A DNA stretch of 64,000 nt from Paenibacillus sp. RC67 (GTDB lineage: Bacteria > Bacillota > Bacilli > Paenibacillales > NBRC-103111). The stretch spans positions 1,592,001 through 1,656,000 of the forward strand of contig NZ_CP125098.1 in the NCBI RefSeq assembly GCF_030020805.1, written 5' to 3'. Positions 53,468-61,401 of the stretch are shown one piece after another; within the stretch, counting starts at the first letter, position 1; every line of letters begins with the position of its first letter. Under the pieces are notes generated by a model that made no database searches, had not been told where the DNA came from, and was given only the letters and a program-made list of their open reading frames with translations. The position numbers and the translations under genes are program-made.

Positions 53468-54520
53468 ATGAGAAGAATAAAATGGGTGTCACTTTTTTTA
53501 GTTATAACATGGGGGATGCTGCTGCTTGCAGGCTGCGGCAGCTCACAAAAAACAGAGGTCAGCAGCAAGTCCGATAACGGAGCAGCGCCAACCAGCGCGA
53601 GCAAGAAGGAGCCCCTGGTCGTCAATATCGGAATTCAACAAAGCATATGGCCGATTTTGCTGGCTAAGCAGAAGGGCTGGTTCGAAGAGGAATTCGCCAA
53701 GGTAGGAGCTAAGGTGAATTGGATTGAATTTCAAAGCGGACCTTCGTACTTTGAAGCAATAGCTTCGAATCGGCTTGATTTTGGCAGGGTGGGGGACCTT
53801 CCAGTCATTTCTGGTCAAGCAGCCGACGTTGCTTTTACAGAAATCGCAGCTGCGAGCTTCGGTTCCAAAGGGAATGCAATCCTAGTGAAAAAAGACAGTC
53901 CAATCAAGACGATTCAAGACCTCAAAGGGAAGAAGATCGCGTTTGCCAAAGCGAGCTCAGCTCAAACCGTCGTCTATAAAGCGTTAGAAAAGGCTAACCT
54001 GAAGCCCTCCGACGTTCAGATCATATCGCTTCAACCGGATGAAGCTCAGCCTGCCTTCGAGACAGGTTCTGTAGATGCTTGGGGAATATGGGAACCGTTT
54101 ATGTCCACTCAGAAGGTGCTGAATGGAGCTCGAGTCTTGGTGGATGGGACTTCTTTTGATGCTAAAGGCGCAGGCTTCCAGATCGTGCGCAACAAATTCG
54201 CTGAAGAGCATCCGGATCTTGTGACGTTGTATCTTAAAGTTGAAGAAAAGACGCAGCAGTGGCAGAAGCAGCACCTCGAGGAGGCCATTGACGTCTATGC
54301 TCAACTGAAGAAGGTAGACCGCGAAATTATACGCCAGGTTATAGAAAATACGGAACCGACCAACATGCCTATTACGGATGAAATAATAAAAATCCAGCAG
54401 GACACGGCCAACTCGATTTATGAGCAAGGCGCAATCAAGAAAAAGATCGACACATCGAAGGTCGTCAATAACCAATATATTAATAAGGCGTTAGAGCAGT
54501 ATAAAGCCGAACAGAAATAA
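53468..54520 (+). CDS. Sulfonate/nitrate/taurine-type ABC substrate-binding lipoprotein (SsuA-like)
   Basis: A 350-aa receptor: lipoprotein signal with lipobox LLLAGC (Cys22), then VNIGIQQSIWPILLAKQKGW, the start typical of SsuA/TauA proteins, followed by FQSGPSYFEAIASNRLDFG and the GIWEPF motif near 200. It should bind aliphatic sulfonates or similar organosulfur compounds and deliver them to the ATPase/permease pair encoded at 54706 and 55505. ATG follows GGAAAGAGGAGTTCAAT. Paralogous to the receptor at 57478 (NIGVQGKTGILPYARDKG, SIWEPY). Its leader contains an apparent antitermination switch. Confidence 0.93.
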   Translation: MRRIKWVSLFLVITWGMLLLAGCGSSQKTEVSSKSDNGAAPTSASKKEPLVVNIGIQQSIWPILLAKQKGWFEEEFAKVGAKVNWIEFQSGPSYFEAIASNRLDFGRVGDLPVISGQAADVAFTEIAAASFGSKGNAILVKKDSPIKTIQDLKGKKIAFAKASSAQTVVYKALEKANLKPSDVQIISLQPDEAQPAFETGSVDAWGIWEPFMSTQKVLNGARVLVDGTSFDAKGAGFQIVRNKFAEEHPDLVTLYLKVEEKTQQWQKQHLEEAIDVYAQLKKVDREIIRQVIENTEPTNMPITDEIIKIQQDTANSIYEQGAIKKKIDTSKVVNNQYINKALEQYKAEQK

Positions 54521-54530
54521 CGTGTGACAA

Positions 54531-54578
54531 AGAGGCTGACCTTAATTTTTTGTGTAAAAAGGCCGCCTCTCTTTTCTA
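54531..54578 (+). terminator. Probable terminator after the first sulfonate-binding protein gene
   Basis: AGAGGC pairs with GCCTCT, with further ACCTT/AAGG pairing inside, followed by CTTTTCT. It would separate the receptor gene from the ATPase gene. Confidence 0.5.
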
Positions 54579-54591
54579 TTAAACATACCTG

Positions 54592-54670
54592 GTCAACCGG
54601 ACCACCGGAGACTTCCTTAAGCTGTAGGCCCTCATAGGGGATCTATTGGCTATGAAGGGGAGTCTCTTTT
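54592..54670 (+). promoter_or_regulatory. Copy B of the 21-nt antiterminator-like element plus terminator
   Basis: Element 54592-54612: outer stem GTC/GAC, left bulge AA, inner stem CCGG/CCGG, loop ACCA, right bulge A. The terminator arm GGAGACTTCC (54607-54616) overlaps the element's 3' side and pairs with GGGGAGTCTC (54657-54666; one mismatch), then TTTT. It precedes the ATPase gene at 54706 by 36 nt, within the transport operon. Confidence 0.7.
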
Positions 54671-54705
54671 CTGTTTCAATGATTAGCCCGAGAGGAGATT
54701 ATCCT

Positions 54706-55479
54706 ATGTCCAATACGCTAGAAATTTATGGTCTGCATAAACATTTCCCTACTCCGCAAGGCTCCGTACAAGCGCTGCACGATATTAAGCTTCACATTAA
54801 ACAAGGAGAGTTCGTTACCGTTATCGGACCCAGTGGCTGCGGCAAAAGTACTTTGCTGAAAATTATTGCAGGGCTAGATACAAGCTATGAGGGAACGGTT
54901 TTGCTGGAGAATCGGCCTGTCGATCGACCAAGCATTGATAAGGGATTTATTTTCCAGGAGCACCGTCTGTTTCCTTGGTTAACCGTCGAGAAGAACATTG
55001 CAGCCGATTTGCGCTTGAGCGACCCTGAGGTTCGGCGTCAAGTTGATGAGCTGATTGAGATTGTCAGGCTAAAAGGATTCGAGAAGGCGTATCCCCGTGA
55101 ATTATCCGGAGGAATGTCCCAAAGGGTAGCTATAGCCAGAGCGCTTCTCCGCAAGCCCAAGGTACTGCTGCTTGATGAGCCATTCGGCGCGTTGGATGCT
55201 TTCACAAGAAGTCATCTGCAGGAGGTGCTGCTTGATATTTGGCAGCAAAACAGAACGACGATGATTCTCGTCACGCACGATATCGATGAAGCGGTTTTTC
55301 TGGCTAACCGGGTAGTTATTATGAACGCCCGTCCAGGAACGATTCGCAAAATTATTCCTGTAGATCTCCCATTCCCAAGGAAAAAGACGACCTCTTCCTT
55401 TCAGGAAATGCGCCATAAAGTGCTGAACGAGTTTGAACGAGTCGATGAGCTTGAATTGATAGACAGCTCGGGAATTTAA
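54706..55479 (+). CDS. Sulfonate-type ABC transporter ATPase (SsuB-like)
   Basis: A 257-aa nucleotide-binding subunit: Walker [10 protein letters not shown] near 45, signature LSGGMSQR near 130, Walker [13 protein letters not shown] near 155, with the H-loop His in VTHDIDEA. The frame opens at 54646 inside the terminator hairpin of the leader; ATG 54706 has AGAGGAGATTATCCT and a normal N-terminus ([15 protein letters not shown]). Followed after 25 bp by the permease gene. Confidence 0.95.
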   Translation: MSNTLEIYGLHKHFPTPQGSVQALHDIKLHIKQGEFVTVIGPSGCGKSTLLKIIAGLDTSYEGTVLLENRPVDRPSIDKGFIFQEHRLFPWLTVEKNIAADLRLSDPEVRRQVDELIEIVRLKGFEKAYPRELSGGMSQRVAIARALLRKPKVLLLDEPFGALDAFTRSHLQEVLLDIWQQNRTTMILVTHDIDEAVFLANRVVIMNARPGTIRKIIPVDLPFPRKKTTSSFQEMRHKVLNEFERVDELELIDSSGI

Positions 55480-55504
55480 TAAACAATTCAGAGAGGTGAT
55501 TGGA

Positions 55505-56374
55505 ATGATCCATTCAACAGGTACGATAACGGGAGCAGCGAATGCTGAAGCTATAGGAGGCAAGGTGGAACAACCTGTTCCCAAGGATACTACAGCTCGT
55601 CAAAAGCGCAACGACAAGTGGGCGATTATAATCAGAGGCTTAATACTGCCTATTTCTGTACTGATCATCTGGCAAATTGCCGGCAGCTTGGAGCTTATCT
55701 CCAAAACGCTGCTGCCTACCCCATTAGCGATTTTCCAGGCTTTTATCGAACTGACCGCCTCCGGAGAGCTGGTCAAGCATTTGAAAATTAGCGTGTACCG
55801 TGCGGCAGTAGGATTTTTGCTGGGGGGAGGGCTTGGACTGCTGTTAGGACTAGTGAGCGGTTTGTTCCGGAGGGCAGAGGAAACGTTGGACCCTACGGTA
55901 CAGATGCTGCGCATGATCCCGCATTTGGCGATTACACCGCTATTCATATTATGGTTCGGCTTTGGAGAGCTGTCCAAAATATTGCTGATTGCCAAAGGAG
56001 CGTTCTTTCCATTGTACGTGAACACGTTCTTGGGGATCCGCAGCGCTGACTCCAAGCTGTTTGATGTAGCTCGCATCTTGGAATTTAATCGTTGGAACCA
56101 AATTACCCGTCTTGTGATCCCGGCAGCGATGCCCAATTTGCTGTTAGGCTTGCGCTTGTCTCTTGGGGTAGCTTGGCTGGGGCTTGTTGTTGCTGAGCTG
56201 ATGGGATCAAGTGAAGGGATTGGCTACTTAATTATGGATGCAAGACAGTTCTCCCAGACACAAATTGTGTTTGTCGGCATCATTATTTTTGCTATCGTAG
56301 GAAAGATGACGGATTCATTAGTGAGGCTATTGGAGAAGAAGCTGTTGAAATGGCGCGATAGCTATAACGGATAG
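55505..56374 (+). CDS. Sulfonate-type ABC transporter permease (SsuC-like)
   Basis: A 289-aa inner-membrane subunit with about six helices; EAA-type loop near residue 190 (FDVARILEFNRWNQITRLVIPAAMP), as usual for the SsuC/TauC family. ATG 55505 follows GAGAGGTGATTGG; the earlier GTG 55496 lies inside that site. Works with the ATPase encoded upstream and can be served by either of the two receptors at 53468 and 57478. Confidence 0.95.
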   Translation: MIHSTGTITGAANAEAIGGKVEQPVPKDTTARQKRNDKWAIIIRGLILPISVLIIWQIAGSLELISKTLLPTPLAIFQAFIELTASGELVKHLKISVYRAAVGFLLGGGLGLLLGLVSGLFRRAEETLDPTVQMLRMIPHLAITPLFILWFGFGELSKILLIAKGAFFPLYVNTFLGIRSADSKLFDVARILEFNRWNQITRLVIPAAMPNLLLGLRLSLGVAWLGLVVAELMGSSEGIGYLIMDARQFSQTQIVFVGIIIFAIVGKMTDSLVRLLEKKLLKWRDSYNG

Positions 56375-56413
56375 CATTATAATAGAAGGAACACGAAATA
56401 AAATAGCTGAAGG

Positions 56414-56467
56414 AAGGGGAGCGGGTAGGGGATTAAAGCGATGTAACGCAACCACTAGCCTCCCCTT
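56414..56467. terminator. Possible hairpin between convergent permease and SUKH genes
   Basis: AAGGGGAG pairs with CTCCCCTT around a 38-nt loop with some further pairing. T-runs are poor on both strands, so termination here is only a possibility. Confidence 0.35.
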
Positions 56468-56482
56468 AACGATTGGGCTCGT

Positions 56483-57043
56483 TTACTCCCAGCGTTTATT
56501 CATTTCATCATCCATTGAAGTTCTCCCCCTACAGAGATCAAGAAAAGAATTAGCGACATGAACACTTCCCTCGTAATCCAAGTACCCCGAATGTGCGACA
56601 AGAATAGGGTACTCATTGTCTGTCATATCCTCTCTCATATCAAAAAGATAGTGATTACCACAGCCATCCATAGCAAAGGATGACGCAAACTTCATATATT
56701 CCGGCAGTTCATAAGCTAGATTATATTCTCTAAACTGATCTGTGCTGAAAAACTGAAAATATCGCTCTCCGGTTTGAAACTCCCCGCCGTTTGAATACTT
56801 CAAAAACTCCAAATAGCTGCCTGGCAGCTGCTTCTGCGGCATAATCCATAAAGCGGGATCAAACGGCTGATATTGGCTATGCAGCTCGTGGCTAACAGGA
56901 AACGGATTGCTTTGTCTGCTGACGATCTCGGCAATTTCCGCTTCTGATAATTTCTCATTCCAATTAGTAAGAAATTGACGAAGCTCTTCCAAGGCTGCTT
57001 CCGGTCTTTTCATATATTCGGTTTCAAAGATGCTGCTCCACAT
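56483..57043 (-). CDS. SMI1/KNR4 (SUKH) family protein
   Basis: A 186-aa protein with the SUKH core: LPGSYLEFLKYSNGGEF near residue 80, then FASSFAMDGCGNHYLFDM near 120 and YPILVAHSGYL. SUKH proteins often act as immunity factors against nuclease or other polymorphic toxins, but stand-alone members of unknown role are common; no toxin gene is adjacent. ATG follows GGAGGGCTTGATTC. It lies between the sulfonate permease gene and an exonuclease relic, oriented leftward. Whether it still serves a purpose here is unknown. Confidence 0.85.
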   Translation of the reverse strand: MWSSIFETEYMKRPEAALEELRQFLTNWNEKLSEAEIAEIVSRQSNPFPVSHELHSQYQPFDPALWIMPQKQLPGSYLEFLKYSNGGEFQTGERYFQFFSTDQFREYNLAYELPEYMKFASSFAMDGCGNHYLFDMREDMTDNEYPILVAHSGYLDYEGSVHVANSFLDLCRGRTSMDDEMNKRWE

Positions 57044-57083
57044 GAATCAAGCCCTCCGTATCTTTTGGATTGATAGCTACATT

Positions 57084-57326
57084 TTATTTGAACTCCAGCT
57101 TATGATATAGCTTGACGAAAAGCTTGGCAATATTCCCGGTCTCGACCGATCAGCTTCCTATGCTCTGATGCTTAATACTAATAGGATGGTTCAACCAGTT
57201 CGTATTCTTCATTTCCAGCTTACTGCTGATTTTGACGGCTCGAATTTCAATGGTTTCATTCTGTTTGGATCTGTCATTCTCCCAGCAAGTGGATTCCAAG
57301 TCCAGTATAATGTAGTTGATGATGCA
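57084..57326 (-). pseudogene. Eroded DEDDh 3'-5' exonuclease gene (ERI-1/KapD-like)
   Basis: Reading leftward in one frame gives NYIILDLESTCWEND, the ExoI motif (Asp-x-Glu) and context of ERI-1/KapD-type exonucleases, then ETIEIRAVKI (family norm EIIEIGAVKI). An in-frame TGA follows at 57152-57150, then GNIAKLFVKLYHKLEFK and a TAA, which looks like the C-terminus just after the ExoIII motif. About 100 central residues with the remaining catalytic Asp residues and His are missing, the start is preceded by TGA, and the ExoIII His-Asp part is degenerate. The family normally has about 180-200 aa. Therefore a non-functional relic produced by internal deletion. Confidence 0.7.
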
Positions 57327-57477
57327 TCATTCCATTTCGTTAAATTAGTTAAACCTTATATTACAATATCATACGAGATTATTCCAAAAGAAAGACGGAT
57401 CAACCAAATGTACATTTCGTTGACCCGCCAATTTATAATTATGAAACTATAACGATCGCTGTACATAATGAAGACAC

Positions 57478-58527
57478 TTATTTTTTATCCTTCAGCTCCT
57501 TCAATGCTTGTTCTACGAATTTGCTTTCGAGTACTTGGCTCGTATCGAGCTTCTTGTTAATAGCGCCAACGGAGAAGAGGAAATCGGCTTGCTCTTGATG
57601 GGCCTTGGCAAATTCTGGTGTGATTGGAGAAAGGAGCGGTTCCGTGTTTTTCAGTACGGTGCTGATGATTTCCCGTTCCAGCTTCTGAGATTTAGATAGC
57701 TCTTCGGTCACTTCGTCGGTATGCTCTGCATAGTATTTGCGCACTTCTTCATAAGTTTTGAGGAATAATACGGTTAAGTCAGGATGATCCTTGGTGAATT
57801 TGGTGCGGGCAATAAGGAAGCCAGGAGCGTTAATATTCAAATCTTGACCGGTCACCAATATTTTCGCCCCCGTCTGAAAAACGGCAGTTGTTGCGTAAGG
57901 CTCCCAGATCGACCAGGCGTCAATAGCACCCGAATCAAGGGCTGGTCTTGCTTCGTCAGGCTGAAGCTGAATGACTTTGACATCATCGCCCTTGAGCCCA
58001 ATTTTGTCTATGGCCAGATAAAGGAAGTTGTATGCGCTGCTGCCTTTGGCAACCCCGATCTTTTTCCCCTTCAAGTCCTTGAGCTCTTTGATCGGACTGT
58101 TCTTGGGAATGACAATCATATTGCCTTTCTTGCCGTCTCCCGTCACAGCAATGGCTTTGAAATCGATGCCTCCCACCTGACCGGATACAACAGGAGTCCC
58201 TCCAACGGAACCGAAGTCCAGACGCCCGGCGGCCAAGGCTTCAAAATGCGGAGGTCCGCTTGCAAATTCATTCCATTTTACTTCAGCTCCAACAGCAGCA
58301 AAAGCTTTCTCGAACGCACCTTTGTCTCTTGCATAAGGAAGAATGCCTGTTTTGCCTTGGACGCCTATATTGACGACAATCTTCTCTTTTGGCTTTTCCG
58401 TACTTCCTGCTTGAGCAGCGGATAGGGTATCGGAAGAAGTAGTCTTACCGCAGCCGGTTAGCGCCATTGTAAAGATGATAATGCCGAGTAGAGTGGAATG
58501 GATTGCTTTATGGTTTCTCGCTGCCAT
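57478..58527 (-). CDS. Sulfonate-type ABC substrate-binding lipoprotein (second receptor)
   Basis: A 349-aa receptor: lipoprotein signal with lipobox ALTGC (Cys near 24), then NIGVQGKTGILPYARDKGAF, EFASGPPHFEALAAGRLDFG and WSIWEPYAT, all features of SsuA-type proteins. The frame extends upstream to 58833 but ATG 58527 has AAGGGGGTTATCCAC and the signal peptide. Last gene of the leftward operon with three monooxygenases, so its ligand is probably the substrate of those enzymes. No permease genes accompany it; the pair at 54706-56374 presumably serves it. Confidence 0.93.
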   Translation of the reverse strand: MAARNHKAIHSTLLGIIIFTMALTGCGKTTSSDTLSAAQAGSTEKPKEKIVVNIGVQGKTGILPYARDKGAFEKAFAAVGAEVKWNEFASGPPHFEALAAGRLDFGSVGGTPVVSGQVGGIDFKAIAVTGDGKKGNMIVIPKNSPIKELKDLKGKKIGVAKGSSAYNFLYLAIDKIGLKGDDVKVIQLQPDEARPALDSGAIDAWSIWEPYATTAVFQTGAKILVTGQDLNINAPGFLIARTKFTKDHPDLTVLFLKTYEEVRKYYAEHTDEVTEELSKSQKLEREIISTVLKNTEPLLSPITPEFAKAHQEQADFLFSVGAINKKLDTSQVLESKFVEQALKELKDKK

Positions 58528-58561
58528 GTGGATAACCCCCTTATAATAACTGAATCCATGC

Positions 58562-59926
58562 TTAATTGGCTTGCTGCTGCTTGTGACGCTCTTGTTGGAA
58601 CTTATTTCCTGGAATCTCAAGTCCCAGGTGATCGCGCAGTGTCGTTCCGTTGTATTCTGTTCGGTATAAGCCTCTCTTTTGCAGTATAGGGATAACGTGA
58701 TCGACGAATTCATCCAGTCCGCCAGGGAAATAGGGAGGCATAATGTTGAAGCCGTCGCAGCCCCCATTAGTGAACCAGTCTTCCAGATGATTTGCAATTT
58801 GCTCAGGTGTACCGTGTATAGTTTTATGGCCACGCGCCCCTGTAACTCTGGCTACGAGCTGCCGGATAGTCAGCTTGTCGCGACGCGCCATATCGACTAG
58901 AAGCTGGTAACGGCTTTTGCCTCCATTAATGTTAGTTGCGTCTGGAAGATCGGGAACTGGACCGTCGAGAGGGTAGGAAGACAGATCCACCCTTAGTGTT
59001 CTGGATACCATAGATAGGCCGACTTCGGGCAGCACGAGCTCTTGAAGGTAAGCTTCTTTTTCACGTGCTTCTTGTTCTGTTGAACCGATAACCGGCAGGA
59101 TGCCGGGTAATATTTTTAGACTTTCCCGTTTGCGTCCGTATTTGCCAAGACGTCCTTTTAGACTGCTGTAGAACGTTTGTGCTTCCTCAAGAGTTTGCCA
59201 TGCCGTAAATACGACTTCTGCTGTTTTGGCAGCAAAATCTTGCCCGGTCTCGGAGGAGCCGGCCTGTACAAGTACGGGACGGCCTTGCGGAGTCCTAGGA
59301 ATGGACAAGGGGCCTTGTACGGAGAAAAATTTGCCTTGATGGCGGATGGCATTCACTTTGTCAGCATCGGCGAACAGGCCTGAGGCTTTATCTATATGGA
59401 GCGCTCCTTCCTCCCAGCTGTCCCACAGGGAAGTGACAACTTCCACGAACTCTTGGGCACGCTCATATCGAACAGCATGATCGAGATGATGATCTTGGCC
59501 GAAATTTTGGCTCGTAATCTCCATACTCGTTGTAACGGCGTTCCAGGCAGCACGGCCACGGCTCAAATGATCGAGGGAAGCGAATTTTCTGGCTACATGA
59601 AAGGGCTCGCTGTAGGTTGTAGACACGGTACCGGCTAATCCGATATGCGAGGTGACAGAAGCAAGGGTGGACAGCAGAGTTAGCGGTTCGGCTCGGACGG
59701 GGACGGTATATTGGACGGCGGTTTTAAGCTGCTCGGGCAGTGAGGGGATATCCTCGATAAAAATCATGTCGAATTTCCCGCGTTCGGCCGTTTGCGCAAA
59801 TCGTTTATAAAATTCAAAGGTAAACAATCCTAGCGAATCTGTCAGGGGATATCTCCATGCAGCAATGTGATGCCCTACCCCATATAGGAAGGCTCCGAGA
59901 TGGAGCTGACGTTTTGTTTCTCCCAT
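58562..59926 (-). CDS. LLM-class FMN-dependent monooxygenase, NtaA/SnaA/DszA family (copy 1)
   Basis: A 454-aa flavin monooxygenase of the bacterial-luciferase superfamily that uses FMNH2 from a separate reductase. Family landmarks: LGAFLYGVGHHIAAWRYP at the start, SRGRAAWNAVTTS near 130 and RPVLVQAGSSETGQDFAA near 225. This branch cleaves nitrilotriacetate, sulfones and related C-S or C-N bonds. It is 34 bp upstream of the binding-protein gene and follows copy 2 by 79 bp. Closest in this window to the protein at 60006. ATG follows AAGGAGTGAAACGACT. Confidence 0.94.
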   Translation of the reverse strand: MGETKRQLHLGAFLYGVGHHIAAWRYPLTDSLGLFTFEFYKRFAQTAERGKFDMIFIEDIPSLPEQLKTAVQYTVPVRAEPLTLLSTLASVTSHIGLAGTVSTTYSEPFHVARKFASLDHLSRGRAAWNAVTTSMEITSQNFGQDHHLDHAVRYERAQEFVEVVTSLWDSWEEGALHIDKASGLFADADKVNAIRHQGKFFSVQGPLSIPRTPQGRPVLVQAGSSETGQDFAAKTAEVVFTAWQTLEEAQTFYSSLKGRLGKYGRKRESLKILPGILPVIGSTEQEAREKEAYLQELVLPEVGLSMVSRTLRVDLSSYPLDGPVPDLPDATNINGGKSRYQLLVDMARRDKLTIRQLVARVTGARGHKTIHGTPEQIANHLEDWFTNGGCDGFNIMPPYFPGGLDEFVDHVIPILQKRGLYRTEYNGTTLRDHLGLEIPGNKFQQERHKQQQAN

Positions 59927-60005
59927 AGTCGTTTCACTCCTTGCTTAAGTATGAGTTTTGTTACAAGTTAGTTGATTGTTGAAACAGGGTAAGTAGGATT
60001 CACAT

Positions 60006-61355
60006 TTATTGGATAGAGGACGATGAAGGGCTTGTAAATTTACTGGAAGGACGGTCCAAACCAAGATGATCGCGAAGCGTTGAACCGCTGTACTCCGTTC
60101 GAAACAGTCCGCGATTTTGCAGCTCGGGAATGACTTGATCCACGAATTCCTCCAAGCCTCCCGGCAAATATGGGGGCATGATGTTGAAGCCGTCGCAAGC
60201 ACTTCCCTGGAACCATGCTTGCAGCTGATCGGCAATTTGTACGGGGGTACCGTAGATGGTTCGGTGACCTCGTGCTCCAGTGACCCGATAAATCAGCTGT
60301 CGTATCGTAAGCCCGTCGCGTTTGGCCATATCCGAAACGAGCTTGAACCTGCTTTTACCGCCGTTAACGGCTTCGAGCTCAGGCAGCTCCGGCAAAGGAC
60401 CGTCGAGAGGATAGCTCCTCAGATCGACATTCAACGAGCCGGATAGCATAGATAAACCGACTTGAGGGAGCACCAGCTGCTGCAGCAATTGCTCCTTTTC
60501 TCTCGCTTCGGCTTCTGTGCTGCCGATGACCGGGAAAATACCAGGCATGATTTTCAGATCATCCTGAGACCTTCCATACCTTGCAAGCAGCGACTTGACA
60601 TTGCGATAAAAAAGCTGTGCCTCTTCAATCGTTTGCCATGCGGTAAAAATAACTTCAGCGGTTTCCGCTGCCAGCTGCTGACCCGTGTCGGATGAGCCTG
60701 CCTGGATAATAACCGGACGCCCCTGGGGCGATCTCGGTGCATTAAGCGGCCCACGGACTCTGAAATGCTCCCCTTGATGATCGATTCGATGTACTTTATC
60801 CGGATGGGCGAATTGGCCGGTCGCTCGATCTAAGAGGATAGCATCATCTTCCCAGCTGTCCCATAAGGAAGTCGCCACTTCGATAAACTCCCTTGCGCGG
60901 GCGTAGCGAACAGCGTGTTCCGGATGCTTTTCCTTGCTGAAATTGGCTGCTTCCTCATTGCGGCTTGACGTAACGACATTCCAAGCTGCCCGGCCTCCGC
61001 TTAAATGATCGAGGGTGGCAAATTCTCGAGCCAAATTGTAAGGCTCATGATAAGTTGTCGAGACTGTGGCGGCCAAGCCGATCCGTTGGGTGACACCTGC
61101 CAAATAGGATAGCAGGGTAATAGGCTCCGGGCGGACGGAAGCCGTGTGGGAAGGGGAGCTTCCGAGCAAGGCCAATGAATCTGCCAGGAACAGCATATCG
61201 AATTTCCCGCGTTCCGCCGTCTTGGCGAAGCGTTCGTAAAATGCAGGGTCCAGAATGCCCTGCGCATCCGTATCCGGATAGCGCCATGCTGCGACGTGGT
61301 GCCCGACACCGAATAAAAAGGCGCCTAAATGCATTTGTCTTGCTTTACCACTCAT
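60006..61355 (-). CDS. LLM-class FMN-dependent monooxygenase, NtaA/SnaA/DszA family (copy 2)
   Basis: A 449-aa paralogue of the neighbour at 58562 (MHLGAFLFGVGHHVAAWRYP; SGGRAAWNVVTSS; RPVIIQAGSSDTGQQLAA). The frame opens at 61394 but ATG 61355 follows GGAAGGGAGAATTCTT and aligns with the paralogue's N-terminus. Middle gene of the three tandem copies, which probably arose by duplication and now may cover different organosulfur substrates. Confidence 0.94.
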   Translation of the reverse strand: MSGKARQMHLGAFLFGVGHHVAAWRYPDTDAQGILDPAFYERFAKTAERGKFDMLFLADSLALLGSSPSHTASVRPEPITLLSYLAGVTQRIGLAATVSTTYHEPYNLAREFATLDHLSGGRAAWNVVTSSRNEEAANFSKEKHPEHAVRYARAREFIEVATSLWDSWEDDAILLDRATGQFAHPDKVHRIDHQGEHFRVRGPLNAPRSPQGRPVIIQAGSSDTGQQLAAETAEVIFTAWQTIEEAQLFYRNVKSLLARYGRSQDDLKIMPGIFPVIGSTEAEAREKEQLLQQLVLPQVGLSMLSGSLNVDLRSYPLDGPLPELPELEAVNGGKSRFKLVSDMAKRDGLTIRQLIYRVTGARGHRTIYGTPVQIADQLQAWFQGSACDGFNIMPPYLPGGLEEFVDQVIPELQNRGLFRTEYSGSTLRDHLGLDRPSSKFTSPSSSSIQ

Positions 61356-61401
61356 AAGAATTCTCCCTTCCTTAAGCCGGATCAGATTATACACTGATTA
61401 T

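Noticed and set aside
54560-54670. T-box leader before the ATPase gene
   Set aside because: No GGTGG-type antiterminator T-box sequence and no specifier stem could be found.
56483-57326. SUKH gene plus exonuclease relic as a toxin-immunity pair
   Set aside because: The relic resembles a housekeeping-type ERI-1/KapD exonuclease rather than a polymorphic toxin domain, and no toxin delivery sequence is nearby.
57168-57452. Rightward 94-aa open frame in the gap between the SUKH and receptor genes
   Set aside because: It lies antisense to the exonuclease relic, has no ribosome site and encodes nothing recognisable; the opposite strand explains the sequence better.
57478-58833. 451-aa form of the second sulfonate receptor
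   Set aside because: The first 102 residues overlap the monooxygenase gene and would bury the lipoprotein signal; ATG 58527 is correctly placed.
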